In this document: positions 7,487 through 16,007 of the stretch, piece after piece
Layout: each line of letters opens with the position of its first letter
Position numbering within the stretch: the stretch's first letter is position 1
Source of the DNA: Oscillospiraceae bacterium
Lineage (GTDB): Bacteria > Bacillota > Clostridia > Oscillospirales > Ruminococcaceae
Assembly (NCBI GenBank): GCA_018434245.1
Contig: JAHDPQ010000084.1
Location: 1-40,394, forward strand
Direction: 5' to 3'
DNA: 40,394 nucleotides
Made by a program: the position numbers and the translations under genes
The notes under the pieces: model-generated
What the model was told of the DNA's origin: nothing
Database searches by the model: none
What the model saw: only the letters and a program-made list of their open reading frames with translations

Positions 7487-9196
7487 TCAGCCGGTTTTTC
7501 CAAAGGGACGGTTGAGATTTGTAATATGAGAGACAGGTGCATAATTGGTTACCGGGTTGCCGGTAAAGCTGGCATCGGTAAGGCCCTTTAATCCGGACAC
7601 CGGATCAAGATTGGTGATCTGGTTGTTGCAGGCATCCAGAAAGGTGAGGTTTTTTAGCTGTTTGAGGGGAGAAAGGTCCTCCACCAGATTGTTGCTGATA
7701 TAAAGTTCCTCCAGCCGGGAAAGTCCCGCCAGCGGCGTGATATCTCGAATCTGATTGTGCTGCAGGGACAGGGACAGCAGTTCGGTCTGCCCCGCCAGAG
7801 GGGAAATATCCGAAATATTGTTGTTGTACAGATACAAAAAGCGCAGGGTTTTAACTTGCCTCAGCGGGGAGATGTCAGAAAGATCATTGGCGTAAAGGCT
7901 GATAGTGGAAAGGTTCATATCCTCCAGTGCGGAAATATCCCGCACCTGATTGTACCCCACCGTCAGGCGGCTCAAATTCGTAAAGTTGACCACGTCATCC
8001 AAAGAGGTGATGGTTCCCCGCTGGGTATAGGTTTCCCCGCCGATGGTGTATCCATCCACCCCGTTTATGGTGTTTAAGTCGCCCTTGACGGAAGCGTGAC
8101 CGCTTCCCAGAATCTTCAGGTTGGTCACCCCTGCCAGGTCAGCTTGGGTGATAGAGCCTTGCGGTTTTTTAAGCGCCAGACGCACCATGGCTTCAAAGGC
8201 AGGGTCCTTCCACTGAATGGGCTCTGCCGAAAGGGCAGGAGCAGCTTCCTCCCCTTCCACGGGGTCCGGCTGGGGGTCCAGCTGGGCCAGCCGCCGGGAA
8301 AGCCGCTCGTCCTCCGTCTCCCGATAGCCCAAAGACAGTTTTCCCAACGCGCCCTCCAAATCGTCGGAGGCCACAAGGCTCTCCGCCATTTCCAGATAGG
8401 CCTCGGGAACCATCTCGTTGGTTTTGATCACCTTTTCGTAGGTGGAAACCGCCTTGCCGTACTGTTCTTCTTCCATGTACTGGCGGGCCTTTTCCATCAG
8501 CTTTTCGGGCTGATTCCAGCTTCTGGTCAGCAGAAAAGTTCCCACGCTGCCCACCATAATCACAGCAGCTGCAATCCCCCCGATCACCAGCTTGCGGTTA
8601 TTCTGTGGTTCTTTTTTATCCTTGGGGACTTTCATTTTTGCTGCCTGGACCGGTTTGGGCTTTTTGACCTTGGGCTTTTTGGGAGCCTTTTGCCTGACCG
8701 GTTTTGGCTTTTTTGTTATGGGGACCGGCTCCTCCTCCAACTCGGAGTTGGGCACCCGTCTACCCCAAGAAAAGCCCCCTCCCCGAGTGACAGTCAGCCG
8801 GTAGCCCAGCATTCCCCTTAACTTGGCCAGCAGCCCTTTCTTGGTCTTAGGCTGCGGGGCAGCACCGGCGGGCTGACCCTCTGCCTCATCCTCGGCCTCC
8901 ATAGCTCCGTAGGGCAGCGGCTCTGGGAAATCCGTCTCGCCAATGGGGGGTAGAGGAAAATCGTCCAGTGAAAAATTCAAATGATCTGCCAGATCATCCA
9001 AGGGTCTGCTCTCTCCCAGAGACAGCACTTCCACCGGGAAGGCCTCGTCGGCTTCCACCTGACGGATAGAGGTTGCTCCCTCCGCCAGCAGTTCTAACAT
9101 CGGTGCCTCGTCGGCACCGACTGGGGTATCGCCCAATCCCGGGTTTTGCGCTGGTCCATTCCGGGGAGGGGCGGCTTCTCTATTTACATTCAGCAA
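7487..9196 (-). CDS. Membrane-anchored TPR and leucine-rich-repeat protein
   Basis: A 569-residue single-pass protein. Residues 1-115 are acidic and disordered, about 115-200 very basic with repeated KPKPV/PKKPK, and 203-223 form one membrane helix (LVIGGIAAAVIMVGSVGTF), leaving the rest outside the cell. Residues about 230-300 look like one or two TPR helix pairs (YGKAVSTYEKVIKTN). After a Pro/Glu linker, about 350-560 hold internalin-type repeats of about 21 residues with the pattern L..L.L..N.I.DISPL. No LPXTG sorting signal is present. The start is TTG 9196 with AGGAGG (9207-9212) ten bases ahead. Such repeats usually bind proteins. The downstream cis-prenyltransferase suggests a cell-envelope role, but the partner is unknown. 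Confidence 0.85.
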   Translation of the reverse strand: MLNVNREAAPPRNGPAQNPGLGDTPVGADEAPMLELLAEGATSIRQVEADEAFPVEVLSLGESRPLDDLADHLNFSLDDFPLPPIGETDFPEPLPYGAMEAEDEAEGQPAGAAPQPKTKKGLLAKLRGMLGYRLTVTRGGGFSWGRRVPNSELEEEPVPITKKPKPVRQKAPKKPKVKKPKPVQAAKMKVPKDKKEPQNNRKLVIGGIAAAVIMVGSVGTFLLTRSWNQPEKLMEKARQYMEEEQYGKAVSTYEKVIKTNEMVPEAYLEMAESLVASDDLEGALGKLSLGYRETEDERLSRRLAQLDPQPDPVEGEEAAPALSAEPIQWKDPAFEAMVRLALKKPQGSITQADLAGVTNLKILGSGHASVKGDLNTINGVDGYTIGGETYTQRGTITSLDDVVNFTNLSRLTVGYNQVRDISALEDMNLSTISLYANDLSDISPLRQVKTLRFLYLYNNNISDISPLAGQTELLSLSLQHNQIRDITPLAGLSRLEELYISNNLVEDLSPLKQLKNLTFLDACNNQITNLDPVSGLKGLTDASFTGNPVTNYAPVSHITNLNRPFGKTG

Positions 9197-9463
9197 GCCT
9201 CTCCGGCCTCCTTATTACACGCTGATGATCCTGACAGTATTATAACATGGTTCGACCAATAATCCCATCAAAGAATTGTAAGGCTTTCGCTTTTTCCATC
9301 AATTTTTGATTAAAATTCATTTAAGGGAGAAGATTCCCCCCTATTTGGTACCGATACCCTGATGATTCCTAATAAAACGGAACTGCGGTATCTTAGTACA
9401 CGGTCCATCCAAGGCAAGATCAAGAATCCTGCCTCTGACGGGGTGACGCTTCAAAGGGAAGAG

Positions 9464-12355
9464 TCACAGCCACTGCAGGCGGCTGCCCCGGGGGGAAGCG
9501 GATACTTCCAGCCTGGCGGGAATGTAGCTGCGTAGCTCCTTGACGTGGGAGATAATCCCCACCATTCTGCCCTGCTGCCGCAGGGAGAGCAGGGTGGCAA
9601 CGGCGCTTTCCCGGGAGCGGTCGTCCAGGGAGCCGAAGCCTTCGTCGATAAAGATGGCCCCTAAATTGACCCCTCCCGCATGAATTTGCACCACATCGGA
9701 AAGGCCCAGAGCCAGCGCCAAGGAAGCTTTAAAGCTCTCGCCCCCCGAAAGGGTGGACACATCCCGGGTGGTACCGGTGCGCTGATCCAGCACATCCAAA
9801 TCCAGCCCGGCGGTGCGGGCCTTGGCCGTCTTGCGCCGTAGCCGAAAGCGGGAATCTGTCATCCGGGACAGATAGACGTTGGCCAGCTGGATGATTTCTT
9901 CAAAGTAGGAGACCAGCAGGTACCGCTCGAAGGAGATATAGGGCGCGCGGTTGCCTCGGGCAAGCCCCGAAAGCTCCCTCAGAATGCCGTAACGCCGGGA
10001 CAGGGAGCGGGTCCGCCCCTGAAGTTCCTCCAGCTCCTCCAAACGGCCCAGAGAGCCGCTGATGGCCATAGAAAGCCCGGCGTACTCCTCCCGCTTTTGG
10101 GTGATTTCCTCCCCCAAACGATTCCAGCGCTCCTCCAACGAGGCAATATCCCACCGCTGGCCCCCTGCCGTTTCCTCCCGCAGCTGCTCTACCTGAGCCC
10201 GGGTGGCACTGAGTCCGGCGGCGTATTTTTGTCCTTCTTCTTCCAGAGCCTGAATCCGGCCAATCTGAGGAAGCAGGGCGGCGTACTCGGGGTAGGAGGC
10301 AAAGTTTCCTTCCAGCAGCCCCTGTCGGAAGGCCTCTTCCAGCTCCTCCAGCCGCTTTGCCGCAGCGGCCCACCCTTCCCGGGCGGCCTTTTCCCCCGCC
10401 AGCAGACGTTCCCGCTCCCCTTGGGCGCGGCTCAAACCCTCCATAAGGTTATCGTACAAAGTCTGCTTTTCTTGAGCCAGAGTTTTTTGAACCTTTTTTT
10501 CCTCCGCCAGTGCAGCAGGGTCCTCCCCTCCCTCTGCGTCCAGGACCGCCTGATGGGCGGTCACTTTTTCCCGCAGCAGGGCCTCCTCCCGTTCCAGTTC
10601 CTCCCGGTGGGCGACTAAATTCATCCCGTCGGATTTTTTCAGACCGGGATGAGCCTGTTCTTCCTCTGTTTGGCGGGCCGTCAACTCCTGCAAGAACCTC
10701 TGAGCATCACCTTGGGCCATTTCCGGCTCAAAGCCCAGCGCCTTTGCCTGAAAAGCCACCTGATCCTTGAGAGCTGCCGCCTTCCTTTCAGCCTGCCGGA
10801 AGTACTCCTCCGCCCGGCTTGCCTCTGTGCGGGCCTGCTCCACCCGTTTTTGATCCGGCGGAGCCTGCTCCGATGCGGCAGGCAGGGGGTGATGCTCCGA
10901 GCCGCAGACCGGGCAGGGCTTGTTGGGTTCCAGCTCCAATGCCAAGAGCACCGCCTGCCCCTCCAAAAAGGTTCGGAGAAGCCCGTCGGCCTTTCTCGCC
11001 GCCCCCTTGCGGAGCAGGTCCGCCTCATGGGCAGCCCGGGTACGGTGCTCAAGCTCCTGAATCGAGCGGAGCAGCTGTTCCAATGCCAGCATCTTTTCCT
11101 GCCGCTCCCTGCGCTCCCGCAGCAGCCCGGTCAGAAGCAGCTCCTCCCTCACCCGCTCCAGACGCTCCCGAGCCTTTTGCAGTTCCAAGCGGCGGCGGGC
11201 ATGAAGGATGGCCTTTTCTTCCCGCCGGGCCAGATCATCAGCTTTGCGGCGGGCTTCTTCCGCTGCGGCAGCCAGCGCGGGAGCATGCAGCGCCGCCTCC
11301 TTAGCCTGAAGATACAACGGCTGCTGCCTTTGAATTTCTCCTTCCAGATGGGCGATTCGCTCTTTTGCCTCTCGGACAATCTCTCTGGTTTGGTTGAGGG
11401 CACCCTCCTGGGCCGAAAGCTCCCGGGCGCCCCGCAGTTCCCCCAGCCGGATCTTCCGCCGCTCCATTTCAGGGGCCTGCTCCTCCAACCCCGCCAGAAT
11501 CGATTCCAACTGCTCCAGACGGCTCAGTTTTTCGTTCATGCTCTTTTTTCCGGGAAGATCTATGGTCAGCCGCTCCTGCTCCAATGCGGCAATGTCCCCC
11601 ACCAGCTGCTCCGCCCGAACCTTATCCAGTTCCACAGCGTCCAGTACGATTTTGGAGACGACCTCCCCCGGTAAAAAGGGAGCATCCTCGGTATCCAGAG
11701 CCGCGTGGCCCAACCGCACCAGCTCCCGGATGATTCTGCCAACAGTTTGCTGCTCCCCCTCCAGAATCCGGCGCAGCTCGCCTTCTTCCGAGGCTAGCCG
11801 GGCGGTCACTCCGGCAAAGGAGGCCGTATCGAAAATCCGGGAGAAAATCTCCTGCTTTTCGGTGCTATTGGCCTCAATCAGTTTGGCGAACTCCCCTTGG
11901 GCCAGCATGACGGTCTGCTTGAACTGGCGGTGATCCAGCCCCAGCAGCTCGATGATTTTGGCATCCACCGCCCGGCTGCCCGAAAGAATATCCCCGTCCG
12001 GCAGGGTCAGCTCCGCCTTTTCCCCCACCTCCCGCAGGGTGCCGTCCCGTTTGGGGACGCTCTGCTTGGGAGCGCGGTACACCTGATAGGTTTGGTTCCC
12101 CAGCAAAAACTGCAGGGTGACGCTGCAGGTTTCATCCTCCCCGGCAAAGTGGCTCTTAAAGCTTTGGGACTGCCTTGCGTCCCCGCTGGCACTGCCGTAC
12201 AGCGCAAAGGAGATAGCGTCGAACAGAGTGGTTTTCCCCGCCCCGGTATCCCCGGTGATGAGGAAGATTTCCTCCCCGCCCAACGCGGAAAAATCCACCT
12301 GCTGGGTGCCGGCATAAGGCCCAAAGGCGTTGATGGTCAGTAAAAGCGGCCTCAA
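9464..12355 (-). CDS. sbcC: Exonuclease SbcC (Rad50-like ATPase subunit)
   Basis: A 963-residue SMC-type ATPase. It has Walker A GDTGAGKTT near residue 35, a Q-loop region (VMLAQGEFAKLIEA, about 155), two long coiled-coil arms, the zinc hook CPVCG at about residue 480, the ABC signature LSGGESFKASLALALG near 870 and Walker B FIDEGFGSLD near 905. With SbcD it opens hairpins and trims DNA ends, protecting against palindromes and collapsed forks. The start is TTG overlapping the sbcD stop by four bases (TTGA), with GGGAGGTG just upstream, so the two subunits are translationally coupled. Length and motif order are normal. Confidence 0.97.
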   Translation of the reverse strand: MRPLLLTINAFGPYAGTQQVDFSALGGEEIFLITGDTGAGKTTLFDAISFALYGSASGDARQSQSFKSHFAGEDETCSVTLQFLLGNQTYQVYRAPKQSVPKRDGTLREVGEKAELTLPDGDILSGSRAVDAKIIELLGLDHRQFKQTVMLAQGEFAKLIEANSTEKQEIFSRIFDTASFAGVTARLASEEGELRRILEGEQQTVGRIIRELVRLGHAALDTEDAPFLPGEVVSKIVLDAVELDKVRAEQLVGDIAALEQERLTIDLPGKKSMNEKLSRLEQLESILAGLEEQAPEMERRKIRLGELRGARELSAQEGALNQTREIVREAKERIAHLEGEIQRQQPLYLQAKEAALHAPALAAAAEEARRKADDLARREEKAILHARRRLELQKARERLERVREELLLTGLLRERRERQEKMLALEQLLRSIQELEHRTRAAHEADLLRKGAARKADGLLRTFLEGQAVLLALELEPNKPCPVCGSEHHPLPAASEQAPPDQKRVEQARTEASRAEEYFRQAERKAAALKDQVAFQAKALGFEPEMAQGDAQRFLQELTARQTEEEQAHPGLKKSDGMNLVAHREELEREEALLREKVTAHQAVLDAEGGEDPAALAEEKKVQKTLAQEKQTLYDNLMEGLSRAQGERERLLAGEKAAREGWAAAAKRLEELEEAFRQGLLEGNFASYPEYAALLPQIGRIQALEEEGQKYAAGLSATRAQVEQLREETAGGQRWDIASLEERWNRLGEEITQKREEYAGLSMAISGSLGRLEELEELQGRTRSLSRRYGILRELSGLARGNRAPYISFERYLLVSYFEEIIQLANVYLSRMTDSRFRLRRKTAKARTAGLDLDVLDQRTGTTRDVSTLSGGESFKASLALALGLSDVVQIHAGGVNLGAIFIDEGFGSLDDRSRESAVATLLSLRQQGRMVGIISHVKELRSYIPARLEVSASPRGSRLQWL

Positions 12356-13512
12356 CTTTGGGTCACCTCCCGCCTTTCTTCCTCCAAAGATTGGATGATC
12401 TCCTCCAGCACTGCCTCATGCTCCTCGGGTAGTTCCTCCCCGGTGCTCTCCCGGTAAAAGCGGGCAAAATGCTGTTCCATGGAAAGCCGCTGCCGGGCCG
12501 CCCCAATTTGGATCGCCTCGCCATCAGGCTCCCGGAAGGGCAGGCTGACCCCTAAAATCCGGGGGAAAAGAGTGCGGAGCTTTTCCATGGCGTAGAGCAC
12601 CCCTTCATCGGATATTTCGGCGAAGACGTAGTCCTCAAAGCATTTATTTTCATGGTGGTCAGGATTCATCAGGTCGTCAAAGCGGCCTGCAATCCGCCGG
12701 ACATCGTGGAGGGCAGGCACCGGAATCTCCCGGATATCGGCGGTGCTCCCGGGTGCACCCAGCTCTACCAGAGTCACCGATTTGCGCTGATTCTCCTCCG
12801 ACAGGGAGTATTTGAGGGGGGAGCCGCTGTAACGGGCTACCTCCCCCACCCGCTGCGGAGCGTGAAGATGCCCCAGAGCAGCGTAATCAAAGGCCTGAAA
12901 AGCGGCGGCGCCGACGGCGTCCATCCCGCCGACGCTCAGCTCGGATTCGCTTAGAATCACCGGTTCCAATCCGGCAAAAAAGCCATGGGCAATCATTACA
13001 TTACGAACACTTTTGTCCAGATGGGGGAGGTTTTCCTCCAGCAGAGCATCGTAGGCGGCCTGAAAGGTCCGGGCTCCGCTGTCGGGAAGCAGAGTGCGGA
13101 CATCGGCGGGAAAGAGATAGGGCAGCAGCCAGAACACCACCGGACCGTGGCGGTCGGTCAAGGTCACCCGGAGCATCTCTTTTCGGGGTTTACCCGCTAT
13201 GTGATACCCCACGGAACGCAGCAGCGCCCCTGCGAATTCCAGCCGGGCACCGCTGTCGTGGTTACCCGCCACCGCCAGAATAGGAACCCCCAGCTCCAAA
13301 GTGGCCCGGCTCAAAAAGCGGTCGAACAGCGCCACCGCATCCGCAGCAGGAACCGGCCGGTGGTAGACATCTCCGGCAATCACCAGAGCATCCACCTGTT
13401 CCTGCTCCATCAGCTCCAGCAGCCAGTCCAGAAAATGGGCCTGATCGTCCAGCAGGGAGTATTCGTAAAGGTTCTTCCCCAAATGCCAGTCGGATGTATG
13501 GATCAGCTTCAC
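12352..13512 (-). CDS. sbcD: Exonuclease SbcD (Mre11-like nuclease subunit)
   Basis: A 386-residue calcineurin-type metallophosphatase. Metal-binding motifs are in order: HTSDWHLGK (residues 4-12), IAGDVYHR (about 45-52), AVAGNHDS (about 81-88), then MIAHGFF (about 173) and ALGHLHAPQ (about 217). It is the nuclease of the SbcCD complex. The start is GTG 13512 with GGGAGGGA four to five bases ahead. It is divergent from the aminotransferase-like gene at 13678, and leads a two-gene operon with sbcC. Confidence 0.97.
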   Translation of the reverse strand: MKLIHTSDWHLGKNLYEYSLLDDQAHFLDWLLELMEQEQVDALVIAGDVYHRPVPAADAVALFDRFLSRATLELGVPILAVAGNHDSGARLEFAGALLRSVGYHIAGKPRKEMLRVTLTDRHGPVVFWLLPYLFPADVRTLLPDSGARTFQAAYDALLEENLPHLDKSVRNVMIAHGFFAGLEPVILSESELSVGGMDAVGAAAFQAFDYAALGHLHAPQRVGEVARYSGSPLKYSLSEENQRKSVTLVELGAPGSTADIREIPVPALHDVRRIAGRFDDLMNPDHHENKCFEDYVFAEISDEGVLYAMEKLRTLFPRILGVSLPFREPDGEAIQIGAARQRLSMEQHFARFYRESTGEELPEEHEAVLEEIIQSLEEERREVTQS

Positions 13513-13677
13513 ACAATCCCTCCCATAGACTTTGTTTTGTTCGAAGATTTCCCTCTCAGCCGTGAATTCTGCGAGATTTCAACGGTTCGACAGGATGCGA
13601 TTTCTACTAACTGTATAATGATAGCAACCCATCATCGGGTTTTCTTACGGTACTCTATCAATACGGGGGATGTAACC

Positions 13678-14775
13678 ATGGAGCAGCAAAGCTTTCAGAC
13701 TATGTATCAGCAGGAGGCCGGCCCGGCGGAAGTAAGCCTTGTGCCGGCGGTGGAGCTCATTCTCGGCGAGGATGTTCTCACCTTGGAGCGCCGGTTGGCC
13801 CAGTGGGTGGGAGCACGGCACTGCATTGCGGTGTCCGATGCCGCCAGCGGCCTTGCTCTGGCCCTGCGGGCTGCGGGAGTTCTGCCGGGAGATTTGGTGC
13901 TCTGCGCTGCCTTGGGCTGTGCTTTGCCGGTGCAGGGGATCCTGCTGGCAGGGGCCTCCCCCGTCTTTGTGGATGTCAACCCCAACACCTATACCTTGGA
14001 TCCCTACTGTCTGGAATACGCCTTGAGCAAGCTTCGTCGCATGGGAGAGCCTGTCCCCTCGGCTTTAATCGCCACCGATCTCTTTGGTGCTCCCTGCAAC
14101 TATCCTGCTTTGGAGGAGATTTGCCGCAGTCAGGGCATCCCGGTGATTGAGGATCTTTCCGGTGCCTTTGGGGCCGAGATGAACGGCCGCCCCACCGGCA
14201 GTTTTGGTCGTTTTGCCGTGGCCTGTTTTGCCACCCCCTCCCCCTTGGAGGAGCTGGGGGGCGGAGCCATCTTCTGCCACGATGATTTAGACGCTCACCG
14301 GCTGCGAACCCTGCGCCGGGTAGGGCAGCAGCAGGTTCCAGGGGAGCCGCCCATTCCCAGAATGGGCAGCGTAGACGCCTTTCTCATCGGTGCCCGGCTG
14401 GAAAACTGTGCCCGGCAGACCGAGCAAAGGCGAACCGTCGCCGGTATCTACCGCACCGCCTTGGGAAGCAAGCTGAGGATACAGCAGTTGGCACGAGGCT
14501 CGCAAAGTGCCTATAGCCAGCTGGTGGTGGCCTTGCCTTGCTCCTGTGACAGAAGCCGGGTATCCGCCAAGCTTCGGGAGCTGAACATCCCCGCCGATGC
14601 TCCCTTCTGCGGGATGCAAACCGACCGCAGCGAGTGGAACCGGGTGATGCTGACCAACACCCTTGCTTTGATGGGGCGGCTTCTTTCCCTGCCCATCCAC
14701 CCCTACCTCAGCCCCCGCCTGACCCGGCATATCGCCGACTGCCTGCTCCAATCCATGGATTCCTGCCGCCGGTGA
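13678..14775 (+). CDS. DegT/DnrJ/EryC1/StrS aminotransferase homologue lacking the PLP lysine
   Basis: A 365-residue protein with the fold-type-I sugar aminotransferase pattern: CIAVSDAASGLALALRAAG (49-67), the ILLAGASPVFVDVNPNTY block (88-105), VIEDLSGAFGAEMNGRPTGSFG (156-177, with the cofactor-ring Asp at 159). The family then has a T-K motif before the GEGG loop, with the lysine that binds PLP. Here the matching stretch is CFATPSPLEELGGG (183-196) and no Lys occurs anywhere between 170 and 220; Pro187/Ser188 takes its place. Catalysis by the normal route should be lost. Comparable lysine-less relatives can act as dehydratases or non-catalytic regulators. ATG 13678 is chosen; the frame extends upstream but would overlap sbcD. 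It is monocistronic with a TATAAT at 13613-13618. Confidence 0.82.
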   Translation: MEQQSFQTMYQQEAGPAEVSLVPAVELILGEDVLTLERRLAQWVGARHCIAVSDAASGLALALRAAGVLPGDLVLCAALGCALPVQGILLAGASPVFVDVNPNTYTLDPYCLEYALSKLRRMGEPVPSALIATDLFGAPCNYPALEEICRSQGIPVIEDLSGAFGAEMNGRPTGSFGRFAVACFATPSPLEELGGGAIFCHDDLDAHRLRTLRRVGQQQVPGEPPIPRMGSVDAFLIGARLENCARQTEQRRTVAGIYRTALGSKLRIQQLARGSQSAYSQLVVALPCSCDRSRVSAKLRELNIPADAPFCGMQTDRSEWNRVMLTNTLALMGRLLSLPIHPYLSPRLTRHIADCLLQSMDSCRR

Positions 14776-14799
14776 GGTAAGAACACCGGCGGAAATTTT
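14766..14799 (+). terminator. Hairpin terminator overlapping the stop of the DegT-like gene
   Basis: CCGCCGGTG and CACCGGCGG form a nine-bp stem around AGGTAAGAA, followed by AAATTTTG. The stop codon TGA lies at the top of the first arm. The T-run is short, so efficiency is uncertain. Confidence 0.6.
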
Positions 14800-14993
14800 G
14801 AGGTCCCTGCGTCCAAACACAGGCAAAAATGCCGCGGCGGCTCCCCTTGCAGCTTGCAGAACAAGGACCCGCAAACCTCGATTTTTGCAGGCCCTTATAT
14901 TACTCTAAGTATATTTGTATGTATTAATTCTAATCATAATGTAGGGAGCGTTTATATTTCGTTGAATAGCTATCTTATTATACATAATGTAAA

Positions 14994-15677
14994 TCATTCA
15001 ATCAACTGGTAGAGGGTGGCTTTATCCTTGAGGCGCACCCCACCCCGGAAGAGCTCCACCCATCCCCGGGCAGCCAAGCTTTTCAGGGTACGGCTGACCA
15101 CCTCCCGGGCGCTGCCAATGTTGACGGCAATCTGCTCGTGGGTCATGTGGAGGGTATCGGAGCCATTGTCGGCGGTTTCGTCCAGCAGAAAGGAGATCAG
15201 CCGCTGCTCCAGATTCATAAAGGCCAGACGCTCCAGCCCGGCCACTACGTCGGAAAACCGCTCGGTGGCCATTTTGTAGGTATCCCGCTCCACATATAGG
15301 TTGTTCTTCATCAAAGAGGCGTAGACATCGATGGGCAGCAGCAGAATCTCGCTGTCCTCCTCTGCGTCCACCATGGTTTCGAAGGAGATGGCGTCCAGCA
15401 CGCAGGAAGCCGCCAGCACACAGCTGTCTCCCGCCTTCATCCGATACAAGGTGATTTCCCGCCCGTTGGGGGAAAGAAGATAGGCCCGCAGCACCCCGCG
15501 CACCACAATGACAAGACCAAGGCAATCACCATGTCCCCCGCGAATGGTCTGCCCGGCCTGATAGCCAAGCATGGTCATTCGCCCGGCAACACGCTCCTGC
15601 TCCTGCTGGGACAAATGGGACCAAAAGGGAAGCCTTTTGCAGGCATCGGAGGGATCCACAGGGCCAAGCTGTATCAA
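14994..15677 (-). CDS. Crp/Fnr family transcriptional regulator
   Basis: About 227 residues. The N-terminal half is a cyclic-nucleotide-type beta barrel (GLVIVVRGVLRAYLLSPNGRE, then ITLYRMKAGDSCVLAASCVL), and the C-terminal half a winged helix with MTHEQIAVNIGSAREVVSRT as recognition region and GWVELFRGGVRLKD as wing. There is no N-terminal four-Cys FNR cluster; two Cys occur in SCVLAASC, which recurs in Clostridial members and could sense redox or a ligand. No Met lies near the domain start, so TTG 15677 is proposed, nine bases behind GGGG in AAAAGGGG. The frame stays open up to 15950 but without support. It neighbours a phosphate permease on the same strand; its targets are unknown. Confidence 0.85.
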   Translation of the reverse strand: MIQLGPVDPSDACKRLPFWSHLSQQEQERVAGRMTMLGYQAGQTIRGGHGDCLGLVIVVRGVLRAYLLSPNGREITLYRMKAGDSCVLAASCVLDAISFETMVDAEEDSEILLLPIDVYASLMKNNLYVERDTYKMATERFSDVVAGLERLAFMNLEQRLISFLLDETADNGSDTLHMTHEQIAVNIGSAREVVSRTLKSLAARGWVELFRGGVRLKDKATLYQLIE

Positions 15678-16007
15678 AATATCAGTCCCCTTTTCTGAAA
15701 GATTGTCAAGCCGACCAGCACATAAGGAGGTATCCCATCTGCGTCTCGGCGCAATGCGTGGCTGCCCGCCTGCGCAGGGCGCAAACAACGTCGCTGTTTG
15801 CTTATGCGGATATGATACCACAGGGTAAGGCGCCGTTGTGGGTATATGTAATAAAATAAGTATAATAGCTGTATTATACCTCAAAATCCGGCGGCAAACA
15901 AGGCTGACTGCGCTCCTTTGCCCATTGTCCCGCCCTGTGTTCCGGCCCACTGTCTTGGAAATGGTGGGCCTGTTCTTGCGGAAAATCCACCTGTAAAGCC
16001 AATTCCT
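15678..16007 (-). other. Intergenic region between Crp-type regulator and Pit permease
   Basis: About 330 bases without a supported gene. Next to the permease it holds two inverted repeats, CCTGTAAA/TTTACAGG (15990-16014, covering the permease stop) and GGCCCAC/GTGGGCC (15953-15970), which may end permease transcription leftward. Further left are AT-rich stretches with TATAAT-like and TATACT-like boxes on the minus strand (15850-15880), the probable promoter zone for the regulator. Part of the sequence stays in frame with the regulator but lacks a start codon. Confidence 0.5.

Noticed and set aside
10649-11674. 341-codon open frame on the plus strand inside sbcC
   Set aside because: Leu/Gln/Pro-rich shadow of the SbcC coiled-coil coding sequence, without start signals.
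12985-13677. Long N-terminal extension of the DegT-like protein
   Set aside because: It would overlap sbcD antisense, and a normal family N-terminus starts at ATG 13678.
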